Positions 45,143 to 57,165 of a DNA stretch of 64,000 bases are shown piece by piece. Under the pieces are notes generated by a model, which saw only the letters and a list, made by a program, of their open reading frames with translations, was not told the DNA's origin and did no database searches. The stretch spans positions 2,356,001 through 2,420,000 of the forward strand of contig VNWV01000001.1 of the NCBI GenBank assembly GCA_009801085.1, given 5' to 3'. A program made the translations under genes and the position numbers. How positions within the stretch are numbered: the stretch's first letter is position 1; each line of letters starts with the position of its first letter. The stretch is from Lasiodiplodia sp. COLG20 (lineage: Eukaryota; Ascomycota; Dothideomycetes; Botryosphaeriales; Botryosphaeriaceae).

Positions 45143-47287
45143 ATGTTAAGCCAGTCAGTCCCCACCGGGACTATGAAGTCGGGGAGTTTTGTGCTGAAAA
45201 CGTCGAATGGCCTGTGCGACCACTGTCAAGTCCTGGAGTTGAATGATCTTGAGCACGGCGGATTCGTCTCCACATCCGGTGAAGGTGTGCTTCGATTGCA
45301 GTTCCCAGGAGAAACATTGGACCTGAATTTCCACCGAATCGATAAACTCCGCGACATGCCATCACTCAATACAACCAAGGATGCTGGCTGTCAATTTTGC
45401 CGGTTATTGATTGCTTCTTTCAGAAACCATTACGGACCCATAATGCATGAGTTGGATGGGACAGAGGAAATTGAAATCTGTGGAGTGAGTTATAGGGTAG
45501 AAATGGGGCTATCCGGTCTCAGAGTAGACTTCAGGTGCAAAGGGATAGAGCCTACTCGCAGGGAGTGGCTTGACTTTGCAATTACCGCATACCCCAGTGA
45601 GCGTTACGAGTGTCTGTCGCAACTATAGATGGCTAATTATTCAGGCTCTACTACCGAATGGCTGAGAATCTCGGAACGCCCACGTTACGAAAGCCTTCTC
45701 ACAAAAGACGGAACAAAGCTCCACCGTGATGTAAAAAACAGGATTATGAGCTGGATCAAGGAGTGTGACAGCCATTCCCACCCGTTGTCCAAGAAAGACG
45801 CCCTACCTACAAGGCTTCTCGATTTGCAAAGCTTGGATGTGCATGGAGCAGTCCGGTTGATCGAAACCTCAGCCCATGCTACAAAATTTCAAGGAGCTTC
45901 ATGGAAATACGCAACCCTGAGCCATTGCTGGGGAGCTTCGGACAACCCTCCGCTCAGAACTACCACCGAAAATATTGACGAAATGTCCAAGACCATTCCC
46001 TTCGACATTTTGCCAAGTAACTACCAAGATGCAGTCACAGTCTGTCGAAGCCTCGATATACCATATATCTGGATAGACTCGCTTTGCATCATCCAAAACG
46101 ACAAGCAAGACTGGGAGCTTGAATCACCGAACATGGCAGGAATATACGAGCAAGCCTACGTCACACTTATTCCAACAGTGGCAAATACCTGTCACGATGG
46201 GTTCTTGAGCCGCTCACCTCTTCCAAGTGCTGCCGCTATCATCCCATATCGAACGAGGCTGAAACCTATTCGTCAAGGATTCTACTTGATTGAGGAGCAT
46301 GGCTGGGACATGAACCTTTTCACCCTTGATACCACTCAAACGACGTGGGGTAGTCGCGGCTGGACATTTACCGAACAGCTGTTTTCCACCCGAAGACTGT
46401 ACTTCGGTGCTAATGGGATGCACTGGAGCTGCGACAACGCATACTGCACTGAGCTGCTGCATGGTAGTCACCTTCCTTGCGAATACTCGGTGAGGAGCAG
46501 CGCCAAAGCCATTGAACGCTCAGGGAACTACCTCTCGTTGTGGTACAGGGGAATCTCGGACTACTCATCCCGCAGCTTAACAGAACCGCGCGATCGCCTG
46601 CCCGCAATATCCGCTTTTGCGAAGAGGATCGCAGATATCTCAGGAGATCGCTACCTTGCTGGTCTTTGGCAGACAGATCTCTCATTCGGCCTTCTCTGGC
46701 AAAGCAACGAGCACCGTGACCCGCCTTTCCTCCCCGGTGCTGAGGCATACATAGCTCCCTCGTGGAGCTGGCTTGCTCAAGCCCGACGCGCAAGTATGAG
46801 GAGCTCTGACTGGTTCCCGTCCGTTGTCAAAGTACGTTCCTTCATACAGGTGCTAGAGGCCCATACCGTTCTCGATGGCATCAATCCTTTCGGTAGGATT
46901 TGCGATGGTTACTTAATACTCCGGAGCAAGGTGTACTGCCTGGCCGCGGAAGTTATCCACTTCAACGGTCGATCTGGAGGAGGCACCTGGGAGACGATAT
47001 CGGACGGCTCGCTCATGGCCTATTGCAGTTTTGATGGGGGGGACCAGTCTCGATTGCTCTCAGAATGGGAGTTCAAAATCAAGAAAGTCCTCTTACTGGC
47101 TGTTCGAGTCGACCAATGTCTGAATATACCGTCTGAGCAACCAGCAGTCTCAGGCCTGATACTTATTCCGAGTGGACGACATGATAGAGAATACTGTCGC
47201 ATTGGAATATTTGAATCACATCCATCAAAGGGTGGAGGTATCGAGCTTTTTGAGCGCTGTGAAACTTGGACTGTCACGATAGTTTAG
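45143..47287 (+). CDS. HET-domain (heterokaryon incompatibility) protein
   Basis: Two exons (45143-45596, 45645-47287) give 698 aa. A 48-nt intron with a GGCTAATT branch site removes an in-frame TAG that otherwise splits the gene into two frames. The N-terminus has a Cys-pair segment (CDHCQVLE, CQFCRLL) common in HET proteins. The HET domain starts near residue 238 with WKYATLSHCWG, then YIWIDSLCIIQND and the Trp-rich block WGSRGWTFTEQL. HET proteins trigger cell death on fusion of unlike strains in several ascomycetes and share distant similarity with TIR domains. The C-terminal third is variable. Partner specificity cannot be told. The gene looks intact. Confidence 0.92.
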
Positions 47288-47613
47288 TATGATAGGCATA
47301 TGAGCGAATTCAAAATGAGAAATCCTGTGCAATATATCTTCTATTCATCCTCTGTTAGATGTAGTATCCATAAAGGGGAAGTATCCTCCCATCTGTTCAC
47401 ACCCTCAAATGATGCCCATATATATACAGACATCCACCCAGCAAATCAAAAGCAAACGCCACCCAAGGATATACCCCGCCCACCATCTCATTTTCATCAA
47501 AAAGGAGAGAAACCTTGCTCGGTTCGGTATCATATGCGCAACAGCAAGGAAAAGCAAAAGCAGCATCCAAACAAGTCAACCCAAGACTGCGAAAACAAAC
47601 ACAACTCCCTCTT
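47288..47613. other. Convergent 3' intergenic region
   Basis: 326 bp between the HET stop and the flippase stop. A-rich tracts only; no gene seen. Confidence 0.5.
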
Positions 47614-50600
47614 TTACTTCAACGTCTCACTCCTCTTCACGCCTCCGAATCCTCTCGCAAGCATCTCTTGAATCTCCAAGCTAGCCCTCGGCTTCTTCCT
47701 CCCCTGCTCCAGATCCACCTGTTCCCTCTCACTCCCCTCCTGCCCCTCCAACTCATCCGGGCGATTCCGCAACAAGTCCCTCACCTCGCCCTCTCTCCTC
47801 TCTTCTTCCTCCACCGTTCTCATCTTCCTGATCCTATTCGCCTCCTGCGCCGTCAATGACGACACAACCTCCAACTCCGCCTCTTCCACATCACTCTCAT
47901 CATCATCCCTCTCCACCAAGCCGAACCAATCCCACTTCCTCCCCTTCTTCGACGACGAAAACCTCTTATTCTTCTTCTTCTTCCGCTCAGGCACCGCCTC
48001 CCCTTCCTTCCCGAACCTCTCCCACCCCTGCGCCAGCTCCAGCGTCGCCGCGTCTTCGAAGCGCGTCTTGATCGCGGGGTCCTTCTCGAGCTCCTGGAAG
48101 CGATCCACGTCCGTGGTCCAAAACGCCGCTCTGGCCGTCTTGACGCCGATCTCGAAGATCACGACGCACGCCAGGATCATGATGAGCGTGAGCCACCAGA
48201 GGGCGTTCCTGCCGAAGCGCTTGGCGTCCCACAGGCCGTCCTTGACGTAGTAGATGCTGGTGTTCTTGTACGTCGACGCGAGGATGATGCACCACAGGAA
48301 CCAGCCGCCGACCGAGCAGATGAACGAAAAGGCCGCCGTCGCCGTCTTGGAGTGCATCTCTAGCCCTTGTAGCTTGAACGAGATCAGGATGACGACCGCG
48401 GTGTAGGTCAACGTGCCGAGCGCGTAGATGCTTTGGTCGTTGGTGAAGATGGCTTGCGCGTACAGGCCCAGCATGCAGAAGAAGATGATGACCATCTCGC
48501 ACGACGCCATAAACATCCATCCGAGGTAAATCTTGAAGTTGAAGCCGCCGTTGCGTTGGCCCTTTGTGTAGAGTTCGGGCACGGCGATGAGCGTGGCAGC
48601 GGAGAGATCTTTGTCGAAGATGCCGAGGATGATAACTGGGAGGGAAGTGAAAAGCTAGGTGGTAGAATTAGTGACATTCTTTCAAGCGCGATTGACGGGT
48701 GCCAGCTTACCGTGTTGAACATACTCAAGCTCCACGACTCGTACAAACTGGTACCGGTGTATCCAACCCACCTCTGATACAACGCCTGGGTAAGGTAGAA
48801 CAGAAACTCTTTCCAGAACGTCGCGACGGTATATTTACAGGTGCGGATATAATTCCACCGTCCGTGTACGAGCAGCAGCTTGGTCAGGAATCTGAACTGG
48901 GCCATTGAGTAGTCCGACACTCTTGCAGCCTGTAGACCTTCTTTACCCGTGATACCGATACCAACGTGAGCCTCTTGAATCATGGCGATGTCGTTTGCAC
49001 CATCGCCAATAGCCAGAGTGATCGACTTCTTGACCTTCTTCCTCACCATGTTGACAAGGCCGGCTTTCTGGCTAGGACTAGCACGGCAGCAGATAACCGA
49101 ATCCGCAAGCACGGCAAGGTCGAAAAACAACGAGTATACCGAGCGATCGTTTTCGATCATGGCAAGAGTCTGGCCATCGACAACAACAACCGAGTGGGCA
49201 ACCTTGTTTTCGCTGATATTCACGATCGCGGTTGCGATGTTCTGCTCGACTGCGCCGTCTTCGTGGTCCAGAATGGTGAGTGTAGAGTAATCCTTGATCA
49301 GGCGACAAGAGTGACCGATGTTGATAGCAGTCTCGCGCTTGTCACCCGTAAGCATCCACATCTTGATGTTTGCCCGGCGGAGCTTGTCGATGGTCTGGGG
49401 AACGCCATTCTGAAGCTTGTCCTCGATTGCAGTTGCGCCTGCGAGATCAAGGTCCTGTTCAATCATTTCACCGGCTCGCTCAATCATGTTCTGGCGGTCA
49501 ACGAGGCTGGTAGTGGCGTCTAGGTAAACCTTCTTCCAGGCCAGGTACTCCTGCTCGTCAAGGAAACGGAAGCCGTACAGAAGTGTGCGGAGACCTTCCG
49601 TCGAGAAGTCATTGATATGTTGGAAGCACCGTTCGAAGACCGTTGGCTCATCCACAACAAGAGCCTCTTCAACAAGCTCCTCCTCATCGTCGAGTTGCAT
49701 CGAACTGCGCGCTTCGGATGCAGCCATCGACTGGCGTCCATTGAACTGCGCAGACGGGCGAGGAGAATAGTACATGGTTTGCTCTTCCATAGAAGACACG
49801 TCAATCTCTCTTTCTCTCTCGGTAAGCCATTGGTCTAGTTCGTCCCTGATGGGCTGCATCTTGGTACTTCCCATGCTGTGACGGCTCATCCCTCCGATAC
49901 TCTTGCGGCCCATACTGAAGCTGGGCTGGCTCATGCTTGGACGGCTCATGCTTGGGCGACTCATACTTGGGCGGCTCATGCTCCTGCGCTCAATCTGCTC
50001 GCTCCTTCGGGCGATCGCAACCTGAGCTTCCATACTCTTACGTTTGTTCGCCCTACGTTCGATCTCGACCACTTTTTGATGAGCAAGTGCAGCATTCTTG
50101 AGGCGTTGCATGATGATCGAGTCGGCACCTTTGCACAATAGGCAGATGCGATTGTCAGGGAAGCGTACAATCGCGGACATCCTCTTGCGCTTGCTGGAAA
50201 ACTCGATAATATCGAGGACTTCAAAGACTTCAACCACAGGTTCACCGTCAGCAGAAGGGAAGCTCTTCAACGTAATGGTCCCCACGTCGCGATCGATGAG
50301 CATGAAACCAAGCTCATGGGCGGCTTTGACGAGGGCTAATTCATCTGGGGAAGAAGCCTGGAAATCAATAGTCCCATCTTTACGCTTTTCCGGAAGACAA
50401 GTATGGCACAAAGCGATCGAGAGCAAGAACATCCGGGCCTTTTTCGCAAATACAGTGTACGGCCTGCGCTGAATATACTTGATCATATCCGATGTCGACA
50501 GCTCCGATTGGGGCTTGGAGGGGCGAGCGGAAGAAGTCCATTGACTCTCCTCTTGAGCTTCAGCGGTCGCTGCGGCACCCTCCTCGCTTCCAAGGTTTTC

Positions 50601-52958
50601 GAACCCATCCTGATGATCAGGCTTCATGGCGTGCTTAACAGACGCTAAACTCTTTCTCAGAGGCTTCTTGCCTTTGTTCTTTTTCTTATGCGTTGGGCGC
50701 CTGACAAGTGTGCTCTCAGTCGGTTCCAGGTCGTAGTTGTGTAGCCATGCAGTTCCAGCAACCGATATCTTACGGAATTTCATCAAGTTATCCGTAAGCG
50801 TACCCGTTTTATCCGAGAAAATATAGCTCACTTGACCCAGTTCCTCGTTAATCGTGGATGTGCGAGGTTCGAAAGGCGTGTTGCTTTCCTTGTGGTACAT
50901 ATCGATGTCGTTCAACATCCACATCTGCCAGACCTTGACGATTTCCAAACTGACGTAGAGGGAGAGGGGAATCATGGTGTTGAACATGATAATGTAGGAA
51001 GCCAAAATCGGGAAAAAGGCAACACTCGCATCTGTCAGATACCATGCGTCACCTTCTTTGTTGGCGGACCAGATTTGATAAGCAACGGTATTGAAGATGG
51101 CCAAGAGGATAACAAAGATGACGATGATGATTACAATCCTGTTGACGAGAGTCTGTAGAGCAGGGGCCTTGATTCTCGGATTCTTGTTAGCGTTCATGCG
51201 GATCTTGCAGTCTTCGCCAGAGTAGATGACCATGCCGACAGCTTCAGGAGTGTTCCTCAGGATACTGCCACGGTACATGATCTCGGCATTAGTCAAAGGC
51301 GCTGTCTCTCCGTTGTACGTAACTCGACCCTCGAAGTTGTACAAATCGATGTTGGGATCCTCTACAACAAAGTGTGCCCGGCACGAGGCAACTTTGTCAT
51401 CTGTGTCACACGTCTTTGCAAGCAAAGTCGCTGTCTGCTTGCTCTTCAGATTTGTCTCGCCGTCCAGCGCCATGGTTTCAACATAGGCAATACCATTAGC
51501 GCCTGTTGAATGGAGAAGGACCAGATCCGCAGGAGCAGCGTCGTCGCGTTCAAGCTTGACAACGTCGCCAACCTTGAGGTCTTTCCATTTTGTCGTTGCC
51601 CAATGAGTTGGCCCAAGAGATGGTGTTTTCGGATCGTTCTCAGGATCAGTCCCCGATGCTTCTTTATCGACAGGTCTATACGCGTGTAGGACTTTGCATT
51701 CTCGATTGTTCTCGGCTTTATCAAGGCGGTATCTTCGGAGATCATCATAGCCTTCTTTTCCAATCGAAAGCGAAACAAAGAAAAGTAGAGGGACGATGGT
51801 GGTGAACTGGCCCGTGGTACTGAGGCCGGGTATCATCTGTAAAATGGAAACGCACAAAAAGTAGAAGTTTGCTAGCTTTGAAAACTGCGCGATGAGTTGG
51901 CGAGGGAGAAAGTTCCAGACGTTGTAACGACTCGAGCGAATGGTGTTGGGAACGTAGGGCTTCCCGGTCCTTTCGTCAATCAATGTATTTTTCCGCGATG
52001 CATCCAGGTCGATATGCCTGCCGTCTTTGCTAGGAGGGATCTCTTGAATGCGCAGGACGAATTTCCGTAGCTTTTCAGCATTTTCCTTCACTGTCTTCAC
52101 GACGCTCTTCCGACTGTCTTTCTCGTTGATCCAAGACTGGTAGTTCGGCAGCGCGGAAATGCCTCTCAGTGCCGTCTTCTCGTCCGGTCTCTTCTGCGGC
52201 TCAGCAGGGTCACGAGGAGGCGACACTTCGGACTGTTCGACACTGACACTAGGGCCATCGACGGACGTTTTCTTCGGCTGACCGGATGCGGCCGGCGTTG
52301 GTGGCACCTGACTGGACGAAGCCCCCGCATCCTGCAACTCTATGATACTCCCCGGCGACGTAGTCGGATTCTCCACATTGCGGCGAAACAGCGAGCTTCG
52401 AAGAGAGTATCCTCGGTTGCGTCCGGCCGGCGAAAGCGGTGATGCCCTCGAACGAGCAGTTTGCGGGCTTGTGGAAGGGCTGGAGACCGGGGCTTCCTCG
52501 CTGGGGTCCGCATTCGCGGACGCAGTGTTCACTGAAAGATTGGGTATGCCCGATCTCTCCAGCTGCCCCATCGCTCTGCCCGGCAGCGCTGCGGGCGGAA
52601 GTCTGCCACTGCCATTGCTAGCGGAGCCTATGTCACCAGGAATCGCGGTGCGCTCGAGGTCGGTCGAGAAGCGGACTCTGGGTGCGCGCTCGGCTGGAGC
52701 GTTCGTCGGTGAGGTGGGCAGGTCGGCGCTGTCGACGGCAGAGGAGGTAGAAGCAGGCTGATGGTGGTGCGCAACAACAGGATCCGTGAAGACTCTGCGT
52801 CCAGCTCTGTCGAGATTGTGCATGCCGGTGCCAGCGGCATTACTGCTGGCCGACGACGCGTCTTCGGCGGTTGCGTTCTCGTCGACAGCGTGCGTCGAGT
52901 GTCTGCGACGCATGTCGGGCAGCCTGGGACTAGATGGATCGTCGTCGGCGTCGGTCAT
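47614..52958 (-). CDS. dnf3: P4-type ATPase, Dnf3-like phospholipid flippase
   Basis: Two exons (52958-48711, 48654-47614) give 1762 aa. The phase-0 intron falls at FNT|LFTSLPVIILG. P4 hallmarks are clear: DGETNLK in place of TGES, SDKTGTLTDN with phospho-Asp716, the hinge GDGANDIAM and about ten membrane helices. The start of the membrane domain (FLPRQLIAQFSKLANFYFL) and REGYDD-like loop place it nearest Dnf3/DnfD. The enzyme moves phospholipids to the cytosolic leaflet of Golgi, endosome or plasma membrane and probably needs a Cdc50-family subunit, none of which lies here. Odd features are a 270-residue disordered N-terminus, a tandem SMSRP repeat (about 991-1010) in the nucleotide-binding region, and a very acidic/basic C-terminal tail. 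Confidence 0.93.
49928..49987. repeat. 15-bp in-frame tandem repeat encoding SMSRP units
   Basis: Four 15-bp units (GGCTCATGCTTGGAC at 49928 and variants at 49943, 49958 and 49973) lie inside the flippase coding strand. Each encodes SMSRP or a close variant on the minus strand, so length changes by whole units keep frame. Confidence 0.85.
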
Positions 52959-54065
52959 GCTCTGGTGCGGTGTTTACGGATGCGGCTCATCAGGGAATGC
53001 AGGCTTGGCTCAGTCGCAGTCGGTGTGCGCCGGCGTGTGCAGCGAATGACGTCGTGGGCCGGGGTCCGTGGGTTGAAGAATCGCAGAGCGAGCGGAAGGG
53101 CAGCGGAAGGGCAATCGGGACAGGTGGTGAGAACATGCAAGGCTACATGAGGGGTTTTCGAAAGGCTCAATCGGGTACGAGTAGTCTGGGGCGCAGCAAG
53201 TTTGCTGCTTCTGGAAGGCTTCGTCAACCTGCAGCTGAGCAAACTGCTGGCCTTGGGGGGGGCGCGGCGCCACCACCCTTGCCACTGGCTGGCCCCGCCC
53301 TGCGCTCCGCCTGTTCAACGTTGGGCCGGCCGGCCTGCCACCACCTAATTTTAGCCGCCTGACGTAATCTCGATAATGCTCCTCACTGGCTCCCCCTTCT
53401 GCAGGAACGGTTCTTTGTTAGCATTCAGCATTCACCGCCGACAAACCTATTGATGGCGGCCGCGTGGTTGTTTCAAGGCTGCACCTTCATCTCCAATGCG
53501 CAAGTCATGGAAAGCTTAGCTGCCGTGGGCCGAGCGTCCACGCGCCTGGCACTGTGCGCATCGCGGACCTCGTTGGCGGAGAGCGGCAGCCTGCAATGTG
53601 CGTGCTGTGGAGAAAGAGCCTCCTTGGCGATCATTCCAACGACTTCACAGCAAATAGGAGCGCGCACTCTGAACGACAAAAGGCAATTATCTCCAGAAAG
53701 GAGCGAATCAACTACACACCTGCCTGCCACTGACTACACAAAGGAGAGCCAAGAACTGGTTCCGCGCACCCAAACACTTTGAGAGCAAAAAGAATATAAA
53801 CCGATCCGTGACTGACGAAGAGACGAATCAATTTTTGTCCGTCCACCGAGCAACCCGATATAGAAAAAAGACCCCCCCAAGAACTCCCACTAGCTGTAAA
53901 ATTCCGCCAAAGAGTTTCAAAAACGGATGAGTCGTCCCATGTCATTAGTTCTTTGATGCACACAAACTGAATCTCTGTCCCTGCGCCGTGCCAAATGCTG
54001 AATAAATGGGTATGATGACTGTGACTGTAAAGAAAAGGTTGAGCCTGGACGAGGTCGCCGCACGC
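52959..54065. other. Intergenic, flippase promoter / samB terminator
   Basis: 1107 bp between two minus-strand genes. Mixed composition, with a GC-rich stretch at about 53230-53340. Short frames on both strands carry no domain. Confidence 0.45.
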
Positions 54066-55916
54066 TTATTGCTGCGCGGCAACGCACCAATGCCGGTGAT
54101 AAACCCACGCGCTCTTCTGGCACTCCTTGCTGCAGTACTTGGTGCGACGGCAGCGGCGGCACTTGGCAAACTGGCGCGTGTACTCCTCCCACTTGCCGCA
54201 CTGGTAGTAAGCGCATTGCCGGATGCCGCCGCGGGAATCGTCCTTGCGGCAAAGGTTGCGCATTACCACGCCCGCCCAGTATTGCATATCCTGGGAATGA
54301 TGACGGACGGTGAACTTCTCCACCAGGGGGAAGATGTTAAAATCGTCGGGTAGCAAATACTCCTCTTCGCATTCTTCCTCCTCCTCCGTCATCGGCACCG
54401 AGCCATCGCCATCGAGAAGGTTTAGCTCCTTGCCAATCCGGAGTTTGGGCACCAGGTGCGACTTCTGGAAGTACGAGCGGAGGTTGCAGTACTTTGAAAC
54501 GTATGCTAGAAGCTGAAGGGACATGAGCACGTCCTCGTCCCTGGGCATGGCAGCAAGCACACCAGCAGTCGCATTGCGGTCCTGAACCGAGCGCGGATAC
54601 CAGTTGGCCTGCATGCCTGTGGGAGGGGTTGCGTTTGCTACAGTGATGGCAGGCTGTACAGGCGAGAAACCCAACGGACCTGCCGCTTGAGTTGCTGCCG
54701 GGTTGAGAATACTGCCATCGATGGCTGATCGATGAGTAATGTTAAACGTCTCGGCATCAGTGGCCTCAGAAGCCTGTGCCGTGAGACCAACGGGCGTGGC
54801 ACCCGCGTCGAGCATCTCCTCGTTATCAACAATATCCTGCATGTTTATTTCGTTCTGGATGCCGACGATGGGCTCGCCAGCGGATCCTGCTGCTGCAGAG
54901 TCCTCAGCAACAATCTCCTCGACCTGGCCATCGTTGTCCGAGTCGCCCGAGGTCGACACTTGATGGCGAATCGAGGGTCTCCTACGGTTTCTCGCGGCGG
55001 CAATCTCGGACCTAGATGACCCCGGCTGGGCAACGGCGTTGGGTGTAGTGGGCGATTCGGGCTGTGAAGTCATTTCACGCTGCAATGAAGGGAGCATTGA
55101 AGGAAGGCGATCAGCATCTCTAACAGGGCGGAGACCAAAGGATTCCTGGGTATCTAAGTTAGAGACACCAGTATGGAGCGTTTGAGTAGCGTGCTGGCGG
55201 CTCGAGCCGCTCCTAGGTGCGAGGTTGTGGGTCCGGTTCTCGTTGCGATGGTGGTGGTGATGGTGGTGTGACCGCGAGAAGGTGGTGCGCTCCGGGGGAG
55301 AGCTTATGGCGAAAGGCTGCTGCGGGGCCGCATCCGCAGCCTGTGCCTCCATCTGCTGAGGAAAGGGTACAGGCTGCGGGATTTCGATCGGGGGAGGAGC
55401 ATGACGACGCGCGCGCTCCGAGCGGTGGCCGAGACCAGGGTTCAGAGGGTCTCCGGCCCTGCTGTAGTGCCTCCCTGACATACCAAAGCGGGGGTTGCTG
55501 CGCTTGTACTCGGCTTCGGCCTTCTCCCGACACTTGTCGATGACACGGATGTAATTGTCCAGAACGGTAGCAATTACGGGGACCATGTCGGCCTCCACCA
55601 CCCTCGTCCTCACGGCCTCAGAGCCTCGGACACCAATGTTGACGACGCACTGGAAAGCGAGGTTCCACTTCCAGATGTCCATCATGTCCTTGCTCCTCCC
55701 CTCTTTCAGGATGCAAACCAGGCGCTCGACACCTCCATCGACGGTGAGAATGTCACGGATGCGAGCCGAGGAGGTAGTAAGATAGGCGAGGTGGTTGAGC
55801 GAGTTGATCAGAGGAAGGGTGGAAGTGCAGTCGAGCGCCCGGCGGTCATAGAGGGCAGTGGTGATGCCGACAGAGGCCTTGTTCGAATTCGGGATGCTGA
55901 AGTTGACCTCGCGCAT
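54066..55916 (-). CDS. samB: MYND zinc-finger protein SamB / Mub1
   Basis: A single exon of 616 aa, ATG at 55916. It starts MREVNFSIPNSNKASVGITT, as in SamB/Mub1 orthologues. Armadillo-like helices span about 1-130, followed by a long disordered middle with a seven-His run (SRSHHHHHHH) and Ser/Pro/Arg-rich sequence. A second folded part (about 480-560, RDEDVLMSLQLLAYVSKYC) leads to the C-terminal MYND finger. The zinc ligands are in order at C568, C573, C586, C589, C595, C599, H607 and C611. Yeast Mub1 pairs with Ubr2 and Rad6 to mark Rpn4 for degradation; Aspergillus samB affects growth polarity and conidiation timing. All key residues are present. Confidence 0.93.
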   Translation of the reverse strand: MREVNFSIPNSNKASVGITTALYDRRALDCTSTLPLINSLNHLAYLTTSSARIRDILTVDGGVERLVCILKEGRSKDMMDIWKWNLAFQCVVNIGVRGSEAVRTRVVEADMVPVIATVLDNYIRVIDKCREKAEAEYKRSNPRFGMSGRHYSRAGDPLNPGLGHRSERARRHAPPPIEIPQPVPFPQQMEAQAADAAPQQPFAISSPPERTTFSRSHHHHHHHRNENRTHNLAPRSGSSRQHATQTLHTGVSNLDTQESFGLRPVRDADRLPSMLPSLQREMTSQPESPTTPNAVAQPGSSRSEIAAARNRRRPSIRHQVSTSGDSDNDGQVEEIVAEDSAAAGSAGEPIVGIQNEINMQDIVDNEEMLDAGATPVGLTAQASEATDAETFNITHRSAIDGSILNPAATQAAGPLGFSPVQPAITVANATPPTGMQANWYPRSVQDRNATAGVLAAMPRDEDVLMSLQLLAYVSKYCNLRSYFQKSHLVPKLRIGKELNLLDGDGSVPMTEEEEECEEEYLLPDDFNIFPLVEKFTVRHHSQDMQYWAGVVMRNLCRKDDSRGGIRQCAYYQCGKWEEYTRQFAKCRRCRRTKYCSKECQKSAWVYHRHWCVAAQQ

Positions 55917-57165
55917 GTTTGCGGTTTCGAGGAGATGCTGCTGCGGGACGGGCTAGATGACGGGGTGCCGAGAAGCGTTCGAAATGAAGAAAGAGCTGCA
56001 GGGCGCATCGGATTAGCAGAGGGTCATCGGTCGCTTGACCGAAGGGGAAGACGCACCCAGTAACGCCAGCAATGCAAGTGAACAAACGCCGGTTCCTGAA
56101 ATCAAACACGGTGTCAGGCGTGCGCCAATCGGCAGAATGGTATGCGTCGAGTCAAAGGCGCCACTGAGATGGGGCTGAGGTGGAGCGTGCGATCAGAGCA
56201 GAGGATGACAGAACGACATCCGGAGCGGTCGGGCGGCGGGCAAGGTCACTCCGGGCACGTAAGCAAGGCCGCACGACAGCGTCGATAGCCTAGGGCAGCG
56301 CTTGATGATGTTTGCTCTCCTGAGGGGGCCACGTCGGGAAGGCGCACGAGCCGTGGCGATGGCGCGCTGCCTTGGACCTCGAGCGGGCGAGGTGTCGTGC
56401 GCGGCGTCAAACGCGGCTGAAAGGGACGTCGGTACGGCAGGAGGGAGTAGCAGATGCAGCGGCGCGTGTGCGGAGGATGGGCGGGTGTGGGCGAGGTGAG
56501 GAGTTTGGCGTGGGCAGACTGGGTGTGCTGCGCTGTAAGTGAGGAGAGAGGCTGCGCCTTGGCGCCCGACTCGAGATTACCGCTTGGCCTTCATGCTCTC
56601 GCCCGTGGCTTGGCTTGCCGATGATTAATAGCTTACGGGCCCCGGGAGCACGCGAATTACTGCGTGTCTCAGAGCGAAAAAGCCGGCCGGGGCCAATCAC
56701 AATTTCCGATCCAGGCGTATTCTTCGCCGAAAGGGTGTTGCCCGGCCTCGCTACCCGCGCAATGGCGATGGGACGCCGTCGCTGTCGGCCACCCACCGCC
56801 CGCGCGCGCGCGCTCGCCGAACAAGCGCTGCATGCTAAGCTCTGCAGATGACCTCCACACCGCCAGCGCACGCTGCCGTCGCAGTAGACGAGCCTCTCTT
56901 TCGCCCGCGCGCCATGCCCCGGCCACCGTCGCCTGCGAGCTCCACTGCGCGCCAGCCTCAGACACTTTGATGCTCGACCAGCGCCTCGGCTAGCACCCCC
57001 TTGGAGGAATAATACGGGCGCTCAATCTAAAGCTGGCAGCCTTCTTCAGCTGGCCTCAGGGTCGACCCCTTCTGCCCAGCCGCACATGACGCCATGAGTG
57101 TTGTTGCGCTTGGCTAGCACTCCCCAGCAGCGTGGTTTTCGACTTTGATCTTCGCAGCGCACAGC
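55917..57165. promoter_or_regulatory. Divergent intergenic region, samB / CorA-type gene
   Basis: 1249 bp between divergent starts. GC-rich, with a CG dinucleotide run at about 56799-56814. Open frames on both strands (for example 56407-56871 minus) show no domain. Confidence 0.45.

Noticed and set aside
45597..45644. In-frame TAG splitting the HET gene into two open frames
   Set aside because: A clean GTGAGC...TTCAG intron with a GGCTAATT branch site removes it and keeps frame, so this is not a pseudogene.
48655..48710. Apparent frameshift near the C-terminus of the flippase
   Set aside because: A phase-0 GTAAGC...CCTAG intron joins the two frames exactly and restores the conserved membrane helices.
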